From: Deltaproteobacteria bacterium
GTDB taxonomy: Bacteria > Desulfobacterota > DSM-4660 > Desulfatiglandales > Desulfatiglandaceae
Direction: 5' to 3'
NCBI GenBank assembly: GCA_018644785.1
Contig: JABGPV010000183.1
Span: forward strand, 1 to 10,158
DNA length: 10,158 nt
The notes under the pieces are model-generated. The model was not told the DNA's origin, searched no databases, and was given only the letters and a program-made list of their open reading frames with translations. How positions within the stretch are numbered: position 1 is the first letter of the stretch; every line of letters starts with the position of its first letter. A program made the translations under genes and the position numbers. Below are positions 1 to 6,223 of the stretch, piece by piece.

Positions 1-43
1 AGTTTTAAAGGCAGATATAACTATCCTGCTCATCTCTGTACAA

Positions 44-129
44 AATTCCGGGGACAATATCAAATTATTTGTCTGCCAATATCACCTCAAGTTTATCAGT
101 GAGAAATCTAGTATTGTGTCCCCGGAATT
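44..129. mobile_element. 13-bp inverted repeat pair enclosing 60 bp (possible MITE or REP-type unit)
   Basis: AATTCCGGGGACA (44-56) and TGTCCCCGGAATT (117-129) are exact reverse complements. The next bases also match if 2 nt are allowed for (ACAATA against ACACAATA). The right arm overlaps the stop codon of the DUF2442 gene. Inside lies CAAATTATTTG (61-71), a perfect palindrome around one base, but no gene. I recall TTCCGGGGACA-type motifs beside IS200-like/REP-associated transposase genes in other genomes; none is visible here, and the left flank (1-43) is too short to judge. Confidence 0.6.
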
Positions 130-382
130 AACAATTATCTCCCGCTACGCTATGCTTCAAGGATCGATCGTAGAGAGTTTCAGGAGCAATATCAAGATCG
201 CCCGGCCAGCATACCGTATCAAAGGCAACGTACGCCTGTTTGAATAGACTTAGGTCTTTCAGCCTATGAAAGGCACCCTTTTCCATATATGGGCGAGCAT
301 CAAACACACCGATTTCTCCTGTGTTGAATTTCAGCTCGAGATGGAAATCGTCCCGGGGATTTACACTTACAATAGATTCCAT
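128..382 (-). CDS. DUF2442 domain-containing protein
   Basis: The product is 84 residues and fits the DUF2442 pattern from end to end: V.P...F.L.L.F..GE (residues 7-23), a VFDARPYMEKGAFHRLKD segment (26-43), a strand with FKQAYVAFDTVCWPGDLDIAPETLY (47-71; here the Trp-Pro and the 'D..PE.LY' are the characteristic residues). These are small cytoplasmic proteins of unknown biochemical function, often encoded next to a DUF4160 gene; the pair has been viewed as a possible toxin-antitoxin-like module, which is not established for this one. The upstream DUF4160 partner is broken here, so this gene may be an orphan. The last 13 residues run past the usual domain end, and the TAA stop lies at the border of an inverted repeat (117-129). 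Confidence 0.88.
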   Translation of the reverse strand: MESIVSVNPRDDFHLELKFNTGEIGVFDARPYMEKGAFHRLKDLSLFKQAYVAFDTVCWPGDLDIAPETLYDRSLKHSVAGDNC

Positions 383-393
383 AATGTTAAAGG

Positions 394-399
394 CCTCCT
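394..399 (-). promoter_or_regulatory. Ribosome binding site of the DUF2442 gene, overlapping the DUF4160 stop
   Basis: A perfect AGGAGG read on the minus strand, 11 nt before the ATG at 382. The first two bases are also the last two of the TAG that ends the DUF4160 frame, which indicates that the two genes were once translationally coupled. Confidence 0.7.
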
Positions 400-600
400 A
401 TTTTAAGGGTTCAATCCGAAAAGGGGTAGTGCCGCTAACGGCCAGATCCCAGTTCGCAAGAAGGTCTTCACGATGAATCTCGATCCATGCCTGAACCAGT
501 CGCAGAAGTAATGGAGGCGGGAGGTTCTTACAACGCCCATTTTGGGATCAAAAAGAGCGATATAGGGCTCAAAAACGTCTGCTCTAGGGGCATTAAGGCT
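398..600 (-). pseudogene. DUF4160 family gene, frameshifted and degenerate
   Basis: Read leftward, one frame gives DVFEPYIALFDPKMGVV (about 575-525). The match then continues in another frame: NLPPPLLLRLVQAWIEIH followed by REDLLANWDLAVSG and TTPFRIEPLK, ending in TAG at 398-400. Together these match the DUF4160 pattern: a short strand 'Y.ALFD...G.V', then LPP, then 'LV..W...H...L..NW', then 'IEPL'. The frame change falls near 521-530 and is what a 1-nt deletion would give. The usual N-terminus and its Pro-His-x-His motif cannot be found upstream, where NAPRADVF stands in its place, so decay goes beyond one base. DUF4160 genes commonly lie directly before DUF2442 genes, as here; the TAG overlaps the ribosome site of that gene. 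A sequencing error could explain the frameshift but not the missing start. Confidence 0.7.
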
Positions 601-694
601 TAAATATCCGCGTGTTAACTTGGCCCGACCCCATCCTACACAGCGATGTTTACATTTTTTGGAAATTTTTCTTGACAGGAGCATTATAGGATGT

Positions 695-715
695 CCCCGG
701 CTTTCCGACCCCGGC
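695..715. repeat. Direct repeat CCCCGGC with 14-nt period
   Basis: CCCCGGC occurs at 695-701 and again at 709-715. The first copy belongs to TGTCCCCGG (692-700), which is also the inner part of the right arm of the inverted repeat at 117-129. The remainder of 601-748 holds an AT-rich stretch (654-672) and nothing else I can name. Confidence 0.35.
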
Positions 716-748
716 TCCGTTGTTTTACCAGTGTCACCCGGATCCATG

Positions 749-774
749 GGTTCCCACGCGGGAGCGTGGGAACC
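749..774. repeat. Perfect 26-bp palindrome (11-bp arms, 4-nt loop)
   Basis: GGTTCCCACGC (749-759) and GCGTGGGAACC (764-774) are exact reverse complements around GGGA. It starts 15 bp downstream of the stop of the large lipoprotein gene. A stem this strong could end or protect that transcript, but there is no U-run after it on the minus strand. I recall very similar GTTCCCACGC...GCGTGGGAAC elements dispersed in other bacterial genomes, so a REP-like intergenic repeat is the preferred reading. A half copy lies at 4782-4795. Confidence 0.75.
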
Positions 775-788
775 AGGAACCCGAGATT

Positions 789-3700
789 TTACGGAGTTGT
801 GTAAGTAATTGAAATCGTACTGCTGGCATCCTGGTAAGCACCCGTCACAATTGCCGTTCCATTCGTACAAGGAGCACCAGGGGGTGTAAAAACCGTGGTT
901 GTTTGACCGTTTGCGTCCGTCGGCCCAGCTGAAGCAGGCGCCACCCCACCATTGTCGGTCGAAAAATTGATATTTACGCCCGAAACCGCCGTGCCAGTCT
1001 GGTCTTCAAGTGTGGCGGTGATTGTTGCAGTACTGGTCCCGCAGACGACTGAAGTAGTATTCGCCCACAATATTATTGTATAGGTAACATCAACTCTCAC
1101 ATAAATGGTCTGCGTAACGGTTTCCGTTCCGATGGTAACCGTAGCGGTGATTTTTGACGTACCTATTGTGGTCCCCGCAATCAGTGAAACCGTTACCGTC
1201 CCGGACGCATTTTCGATGGGCACCGTAATCGTCTGAGTCCCGTTTCTAAATGTTGTGCCCGTCAGATCAGTTGTGAAGGTGACATCTGTCCCTTCTTCCA
1301 CCGGGTTTCCTGCATTATCCGTAACAGCGGCGGTAATAGCGGAAGAACTTGTTCCATCCGGCGGGATGGTGCCCGGGTTCGCGGTCAGCACGATAGCGCC
1401 CGCTTTCCCACCGATGGTGATCATGACAGACTGGGTAAGAGCACTTGTACCAGAGGTTGCGGTCGCCGTTACGATGGCGACCCCTGCGGTGGTACCGGCG
1501 ATCAGCGAGACCGTTACCACACCCGTATCATCCGGCGTGGTGACGGACGGTGTGAGAATGGTGCCGAGACTCGTCACAAAAGAAACCGCTGTCCCTTTCG
1601 CAACCGGCTGACCGGTATTATCCAGGATAGTGGCCGTAATGGCGGAAGAGCTTGTACCATCCGCCGGGATCGTATCGGGGCTGGCCGAAAGGGTCATGGA
1701 CCCGATCACCTCAACCAGTGTCAGCTCCTTCTCAGTAAAGCTGCCGTTATCCGCCTGGGCCCTGATCATCACCTTCTCCGTTGCGGTTGTTATGCTTCCC
1801 GAATAGTAAACCGCACTGGCAATGCCGGCGATGGTCGTATCCGTTGTTTCGTTAGATCCAGAGGGAAAAGGGTTGTTGAATGTCCCGGAACCCGAAAGAA
1901 TGGCAAAAGTGATAAGCGTACCATCAAACACCGGAAAATCATCGCTGTCTTTGACATCCGCCCTGACATAACTCTGGCTGTTCCCTCCGTCCGCGGAGAG
2001 CTCTTCCGGCAAAAAAGACAGGTCTATGGTAAATGGCTCACCGGCTCCTCGGGTCAACTTGAGGTCTACGGTAGCGCTGGTTCCATCAGCCAAAACAGCC
2101 CTGATGGTCACATCTCCCGGTCTATCACCGGAGAAGTAAATAACACTCGCCTGACCGGCGGTGGTGGAAGCAGAAGATTCAGACGAGGTCGCGGAACCCA
2201 ATCCACCGATACCGGATACAATAGCAAAGCTGACAAGCGTCCCGTCAACGACGGGGGTTCCCAGTTGCGTCACCTGAGCCCTGATGGAGCTTGTGCTGAT
2301 CCCCCCGTCCGGATAGACCTCATCCGGCGTAGCAGTCAATGCAATTTCCAATGTGGGCTGGGAATTGTTAAAAGGCGAATCAGGCAGGGAGCAAGCCTGA
2401 GCATCTGTCTTTAGAAAAGGCAGCCCGAACTCCGTTGTGGAACGGGTCTCGGACCCGAGAACCAGGGTGCTGCCGGTAAGCTCGGCAACGATCCACACGG
2501 CGTTTGATTTGGGGTAGATCAAATCGAAGCTGGCCACACCCGTCTCGTCCGCCACTACCTCCGCAGGAACGCTTCCCGCCGCTGAACTGGCAGGGGTAAG
2601 CTGACCGTCACCGTTTGCATCCTCACCGGGATCCAGGATGAGATTCCTGTAAAAATAGGTACCGGGAAACGTGTCATCCTCATTGGGATAGGTATTTGAA
2701 ATTTCGGGAACGCAGTCCGAAGGTCCCGCCGCCGTAGGTATCCAGATGCCTGTTCTATATTTGGAAGGCCACAGCTGCAGAGAGATTCTCGCGCCGGCAA
2801 CCGGGTTGCCGTTCGAATCCACTACTTGTGCCGTCATGGGCAGTTTATAGGTGGTATCGTTGTTGATGGATTCAACGGTGGTACTCTGCCCGATTACCAC
2901 GGAACCGGCGGTGCCGCCGATGACGATGCTGATACTGTCCGTCACAGTGGTCTTACCCACCACCGTGGCGGTCACCGTCACACCGCGTGCCCCCGAGCTC
3001 ACCGAACCGGAGGTAAAGGTGGCCTCCGCCTTGCCGGATTCCGACAGGGTGTAGGCGAGCGGCGGCGACACGTATTCACCGCCCCCCGTGGAATCGGAAA
3101 TACTGAAGGAGACCGCTACATTGGGCACGATTTGGAAGGTATCGTCCCGGACGGTGGCCTCCACCATAACGGAATTCAAAATGCCGCCGGTTGACCGGGC
3201 CACCACATAGGCGCTGGCCTGTAAATCGATCCGGGCCGCCGAATCCGCCGGGGGATAAATGTTGACTTTCATGGAATCAGAGGTGTTGACATCGGCCGCA
3301 TCGTACACCTGGACCGTGGCATTACATGCTTCGGTGGAGCTGAGCACCGCCGAAGCCTGCTGGTTGGCAACAGACTTTGTGACCACGGTGGAAGTTCCCC
3401 CGTCCCAGGCGCCGCAGGTGGTCGCGAAAATCACCTGGTTCTGGGTGGGCGCCTGCACCACAATGGTGAGGTTGGCGCCCTTCGCCAGGCTGTAGGGATC
3501 TTCGGTCGGGCTGATGATGCTGAAGACTTCTCCGGCGAGCCCGACAGAGTATGTCTGTGTGGCACTGGCCCCCAGCCCTTTCACCCGAACAATGGCGGTT
3601 CCTTTCGATTTACCGAAGACTTCAATTTTCAGTTCACCGGTACTGTCCGTGTAACCGCTTGACGGCGAAAGGGTCACATTACCGGTGGAAGAAGCATCCA

Positions 3701-4610
3701 CACTGGCGGTGATCAGGGCGTTGGAAATACGGTTGTCTCCCGCGTCCTTGGCGGCGATGGTCAAAATGGCCTTTTCGCTGTCTATCTGGAAAGTGATGGC
3801 AGAGGAGGTAACTTCAAGGTTCTGGAAATCCGTGGTCAGTTCCAGGGTGGTGCCGGTGATCAGGATGGAAATTTGACTGGATGCCGACCCGGCGGTGGCG
3901 GTGATGGTGCTGGTCCTGTTGCTGTTGTCCAGGTTGCCACATGAAAAAATTGCCGTGGCTTGCCCATTGTCATCGGTCACGACGCTTGGGGTGTTTAAGG
4001 TGCCGGAGGTGGCCTTAAAGCTGATGGTCGTATCTTTCAAGGCAGCATTGTTCGCATCCAGAACCGTCGCGGTAATGGTGGTACTGTCGGTATTATCCGT
4101 ACTGACGGAGCCTTGGGAAAGAGAAAGGGAGATACCGGAAACCAGCCCTCCGGTCAGTTCGATGTTGATGGCCTGGGTTACGCCGTTGGATGTAACGATA
4201 ACGCGGGCGGTTCCGGCCTGGGTCGCCGCAATCAAGGCGGCCTCGGCAATGCCGGTGGGGGCTGCATCAGGGTTAGGGAAACCGTCCTTCCCGAGGGGCG
4301 GCTGGGTGCTCATGGTGTAGCGCGACCCCCCGTCTCGAAAATGGCCCAGGTTGGTAGTAAAGACCACTTCCGTGTAATGCCTGACCGGATTTCCGGCGCT
4401 GTCTTTTATGGTGGCTGTAATGGCGGCGGAACTGCTGCCGTCGGCAGGCAAAGTGGTAGTGTCCGCAGTGAGGGTAATCGACCCGCTCTGCCCCGAAGAA
4501 CTTCCTCCGGAATCGTCCCCCCCTCCGCCGCCGCACGAAAGTACAAACCCGCAAAGAGAGATGACAACAACCGCATTGATCAACAACCTGGCACAATTCT
4601 TAAGTTTCAT
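789..4610 (-). CDS. Large surface lipoprotein with about eleven Big_1/invasin-like Ig domains
   Basis: The 1273-residue product has a signal peptide with a lipid cysteine at residue 26 (FVLSCGGGGG) and a Gly/Ser/Asp linker to residue 43. The ATG at 4610 has GGGGGAG 4 nt upstream. The rest is a chain of Ig-like units at about 44-153, 155-252, 253-357, 358-453, 455-565, 566-749, 750-853, 854-967, 968-1067, 1068-1174 and 1175-1273. Many show the Big_1 hallmarks 'T..ADG.SSS.ITAT..D..GNPV', 'V.F.T..G' and 'G.A...L'. Unit 6 is longest and holds a calcium-loop-like DANGDGQL at 664-671. Cysteines pair within units: 399/429, 633/740, 1190/1248. Such proteins are extended surface stalks or adhesins; there is no recognisable enzymatic or binding head, so the ligand is unknown. 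No frameshift is seen. Confidence 0.93.
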   Translation of the reverse strand: MKLKNCARLLINAVVVISLCGFVLSCGGGGGDDSGGSSSGQSGSITLTADTTTLPADGSSSAAITATIKDSAGNPVRHYTEVVFTTNLGHFRDGGSRYTMSTQPPLGKDGFPNPDAAPTGIAEAALIAATQAGTARVIVTSNGVTQAINIELTGGLVSGISLSLSQGSVSTDNTDSTTITATVLDANNAALKDTTISFKATSGTLNTPSVVTDDNGQATAIFSCGNLDNSNRTSTITATAGSASSQISILITGTTLELTTDFQNLEVTSSAITFQIDSEKAILTIAAKDAGDNRISNALITASVDASSTGNVTLSPSSGYTDSTGELKIEVFGKSKGTAIVRVKGLGASATQTYSVGLAGEVFSIISPTEDPYSLAKGANLTIVVQAPTQNQVIFATTCGAWDGGTSTVVTKSVANQQASAVLSSTEACNATVQVYDAADVNTSDSMKVNIYPPADSAARIDLQASAYVVARSTGGILNSVMVEATVRDDTFQIVPNVAVSFSISDSTGGGEYVSPPLAYTLSESGKAEATFTSGSVSSGARGVTVTATVVGKTTVTDSISIVIGGTAGSVVIGQSTTVESINNDTTYKLPMTAQVVDSNGNPVAGARISLQLWPSKYRTGIWIPTAAGPSDCVPEISNTYPNEDDTFPGTYFYRNLILDPGEDANGDGQLTPASSAAGSVPAEVVADETGVASFDLIYPKSNAVWIVAELTGSTLVLGSETRSTTEFGLPFLKTDAQACSLPDSPFNNSQPTLEIALTATPDEVYPDGGISTSSIRAQVTQLGTPVVDGTLVSFAIVSGIGGLGSATSSESSASTTAGQASVIYFSGDRPGDVTIRAVLADGTSATVDLKLTRGAGEPFTIDLSFLPEELSADGGNSQSYVRADVKDSDDFPVFDGTLITFAILSGSGTFNNPFPSGSNETTDTTIAGIASAVYYSGSITTATEKVMIRAQADNGSFTEKELTLVEVIGSMTLSASPDTIPADGTSSSAITATILDNTGQPVAKGTAVSFVTSLGTILTPSVTTPDDTGVVTVSLIAGTTAGVAIVTATATSGTSALTQSVMITIGGKAGAIVLTANPGTIPPDGTSSSAITAAVTDNAGNPVEEGTDVTFTTDLTGTTFRNGTQTITVPIENASGTVTVSLIAGTTIGTSKITATVTIGTETVTQTIYVRVDVTYTIILWANTTSVVCGTSTATITATLEDQTGTAVSGVNINFSTDNGGVAPASAGPTDANGQTTTVFTPPGAPCTNGTAIVTGAYQDASSTISITYTTP

Positions 4611-4633
4611 TTTTCTCCCCCGCCTATTTTTTT

Positions 4634-4665
4634 AATTGCGGAATTCGGATTTCGGATTGCGGAAT
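4634..4665. repeat. Short tandem repeat TTCGGAT/TTGCGGAA
   Basis: The units TTGCGGAA, TTCGGAT, TTCGGAT and TGCGGAA follow one another directly, giving a 7-8-nt degenerate tandem array. It lies 24 bp upstream of the start of the Ig-domain lipoprotein gene, next to its ribosome site, and so would fall in its 5' leader. Confidence 0.6.
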
Positions 4666-4713
4666 GGAAATGCAATCTCGCACAATTTATATCGATATTT
4701 TCAAGCCTCACGC

Positions 4714-4747
4714 CCCGGTGAAACAAAGCAACAAACGTTTCACAGGG
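4714..4747. repeat. Imperfect stem-loop upstream of the Ig-domain lipoprotein
   Basis: GTGAAAC (4718-4724) and GTTTCAC (4737-4743) form a 7-bp stem around a 12-nt loop. One mismatch further out, CCC (4714-4716) pairs with GGG (4745-4747). No U-run follows on either strand, so it is more likely a repeat remnant than a terminator. It is followed by 'GCAAAGGCGCTAAGG', which resembles short CGCAAAG-type repeats. Confidence 0.4.
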
Positions 4748-4781
4748 CAAGCAAAGGCGCTAAGGTTTTTCTCATTCACCA

Positions 4782-4795
4782 GCATGGGAACCAGG
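4782..4795. repeat. Half-site of the GTGGGAACC palindrome
   Basis: GCATGGGAACCAGG matches GCGTGGGAACCAGG at 764-777 in 13 of 14 bases. At 764 the motif is the right arm of a perfect palindrome; here the left arm is missing. This looks like a truncated copy of the same repeat on the other side of the large lipoprotein gene. Confidence 0.5.
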
Positions 4796-4801
4796 GAAAA
4801 G

Positions 4802-5035
4802 CTATGACGCCCTCAGCATAAGTGCTTCCTGTGCCTTTTCAGGCAGATCCAGAAGAACGAAATAGGAATCCAGATAAAGATAGTCTTCCGTGGATTCATC
4901 GATAATGCGCAGATATCCCTCCCGGCCTGCAGCCTCGTCAGGCAGAAGCCGATATACTTTCCCCTTTTCCAGATCTTCACTATCCCTGTCTTCGATGCAG
5001 ATCACAAACCGAAAATTCTGTTCTAAAATTTCCAT
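4802..5035 (-). CDS. Small acidic protein, second of a coupled pair, function unknown
   Basis: The product is 77 residues and strongly acidic (first half rich in Asp/Glu), in contrast to its basic upstream partner. Visible features are 'FVICIEDRDSEDLEKGKVYRLLPDE', here given as the segment from residue 10 to about 34, then GYLRIIDESTEDYLYLDSYF and a C-terminal helix LPEKAQEALML. The 'KGKVYRLLPDE...DES.EDYLY' pattern suggests a small beta-barrel-like (SH3-type) fold, but this is inference. The ATG at 5035 starts 2 bp after the TAG of the preceding gene, so translational coupling is likely. An acidic and a basic partner would fit a protein complex. No family name can be given. Confidence 0.85.
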   Translation of the reverse strand: MEILEQNFRFVICIEDRDSEDLEKGKVYRLLPDEAAGREGYLRIIDESTEDYLYLDSYFVLLDLPEKAQEALMLRAS

Positions 5036-5037
5036 GA

Positions 5038-5274
5038 CTATTCATCCAACAGCATTTTGATCTTCATTTTTTTCCTGCCGATACCATGTGCTTCGTACCA
5101 GTGCACTTCCGCTTTTCTTACATTGCCATTGTTCAGTTTGACGTTAGTAATACCTTTAAGCTTTCGCCACCTACCGAAACCATATTGTTTTCTAAGACGC
5201 ATAATATCGCGGATATTACCCCCAACCGCAATAACTTCTACATCTTCTATTCTCCCAATGACCTCGAAATGCAT
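5038..5274 (-). CDS. Small conserved-looking protein, first of a coupled pair, function unknown
   Basis: The product is 78 residues and basic, with a compact pattern: an N-terminal strand (MHFEVIGRIEDVEVIAVG), a helix with 'RDIMRLRKQYG', a basic GRWRKLKG turn, then paired strands (ITNVKLNNGNVRKAEVHWYEAHGIGRK split around the Asn-Gly turn) ending in KMKIKMLLDE. The HWYEAHGIG core looks like a conserved motif; I have the impression of similar small hypothetical proteins in other bacteria but can name no function. The ATG at 5274 has a purine-rich AAGGGG only 3 nt upstream, which is close. Its TAG stop lies 2 bp before the next ATG, so the two genes are surely co-transcribed. The arrangement is typical of small two-gene modules such as toxin-antitoxin pairs, but no toxin fold is recognisable. 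Confidence 0.85.
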   Translation of the reverse strand: MHFEVIGRIEDVEVIAVGGNIRDIMRLRKQYGFGRWRKLKGITNVKLNNGNVRKAEVHWYEAHGIGRKKMKIKMLLDE

Positions 5275-5305
5275 TTTCCCCTTACCATGCGCCAGTGTGA
5301 AAATG

Positions 5306-5336
5306 CGTACCGTAACCGTGAACTGTAAACCGTAAA
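5306..5336. repeat. Degenerate tandem heptamer, CCGTAAA-like
   Basis: In the gap upstream of the 78-residue gene four consecutive units read CCGTAA, CCGTGAA, CTGTAAA and CCGTAAA (5310-5336), preceded by a partial CGTA. The units are 6-7 nt and nearly identical, so this is a short degenerate microsatellite. No coding frame uses it. The rest of the 111-bp gap (5275-5385) shows no clear terminator for the pilus block. Confidence 0.7.
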
Positions 5337-5385
5337 CGTTCTTTATCTAAACACCGCAAAAACCCAAAAGGTCACATTTTTTATT

Positions 5386-6177
5386 TCATTTCTGAAGGGT
5401 CGCCAGCAGTTTCCTGGCCTCCCGCCCTTCCAGGCCTCTCGGGTCTTCCTTGATGATCGTTATGAGGGACGCTTTGGCTTCCCCGGGTTTGCCCTGTTTA
5501 ATGAACAGTTTGGCCAGCCCCATGTGACCCGCCGGGTCCCTGGGCCGGTACAGGATGGCCTCCCGGTAGTTGGCCTCCGCTTCCTTAAAGTCCCCTTTTT
5601 TCTCGTAAAGACGCGCCAGATTCAGATAAACCACCGCATAGGAGCGCGACAATCGAAGGGCCGTTTCGTAATTCTGAAGGGCCTTTTTAGTGTCCCCCAT
5701 CTTGAAATAGGCGAGCCCCATGTTGTTGTAGGCGTATTGGGGCGTCTCGTATTTGATGTCCTCCGCCGCTTTTTGGAAACAACTGATGGCCTTGTTCCAG
5801 TCCCCCATGAGCAGGTAAACCGTGCCCATGTTGTTGGTGGCCTCGGGGAATTGGGGTTTCAGTTCCAGGGCCTTGCGGAAATATTTAAGCGAAAGCTGAT
5901 AATCCCCCAGACTTCGAAATACCAGGGCGATCTGCTGATAAATTCTCTCATTATCCGGGTCCAGTTCGGCCGCTTCCAGAAGTTTCTTAAGTCCTCCCCG
6001 GGTGTTCCCCTCGGCGGCCATGGCATTCCCCAGGTCCGCCAGGGTGGCGGCTTTTTTCTTCTGAGCCGCACGGTCGGCACCGCATCCGGAGAGTAGCGGA
6101 AGCAACACCATTGCCGAAAACAATATGAACAGACAGAAAAATGGTTTTTCCCTGAAACGCATCAACATGTTTTTCAC
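5386..6177 (-). CDS. TPR lipoprotein of the PilF/PilW/Tgl pilotin type
   Basis: The 263-residue product has a signal peptide ending at LLSGC (lipid cysteine residue 32) and then about six tetratricopeptide repeats at roughly 44-77, 78-111, 112-145, 149-182, 183-216 and 217-250. Typical TPR residues are visible, for example NNMGTVYLLMGDWNKAISCF and NNMGLAYFKMGDTKKALQNY. PilF of Pseudomonas, PilW of Neisseria and Tgl of Myxococcus are TPR lipoproteins of this size that help PilQ insert and multimerise in the outer membrane. Its place directly after pilQ supports that role. The first codon at 6177 is GTG; ATG codons at residues 4 and 6 are alternatives, and the upstream ribosome site is weak, so the exact start is uncertain. 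A general TPR scaffold cannot be excluded. Confidence 0.88.
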   Translation of the reverse strand: MKNMLMRFREKPFFCLFILFSAMVLLPLLSGCGADRAAQKKKAATLADLGNAMAAEGNTRGGLKKLLEAAELDPDNERIYQQIALVFRSLGDYQLSLKYFRKALELKPQFPEATNNMGTVYLLMGDWNKAISCFQKAAEDIKYETPQYAYNNMGLAYFKMGDTKKALQNYETALRLSRSYAVVYLNLARLYEKKGDFKEAEANYREAILYRPRDPAGHMGLAKLFIKQGKPGEAKASLITIIKEDPRGLEGREARKLLATLQK

Positions 6178-6223
6178 ATCCTACACCCTGACAACTGCAC
6201 CCTGCCCCCTGTGAAAAATTGGA

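Noticed and set aside
683..688. TATAAT on the minus strand upstream of the DUF4160 remnant
   Set aside because: The -10 hexamer is perfect but the bases 17-18 nt upstream (GGGTCG region) do not resemble a -35 box, so it is too weak to call a promoter.
673..690. TTGACA followed by TATAGG on the plus strand, promoter-like
   Set aside because: The spacing is far too short for a sigma-70 promoter and there is no plus-strand gene to serve.
403..870. A 155-codon open frame on the minus strand overlapping the end of the large lipoprotein gene
   Set aside because: It begins inside the lipoprotein gene and runs through the palindrome at 749-774. Only a short part (about 575-525) resembles a protein family, and the match continues in another frame, so it is treated as a DUF4160 pseudogene rather than a gene.
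4113..4721. Long plus-strand open frames opposite the Ig-domain lipoprotein and opposite pilQ
   Set aside because: They are antisense shadows: low-complexity translations, no ribosome sites, no family resemblance, and they lie opposite well-supported genes.
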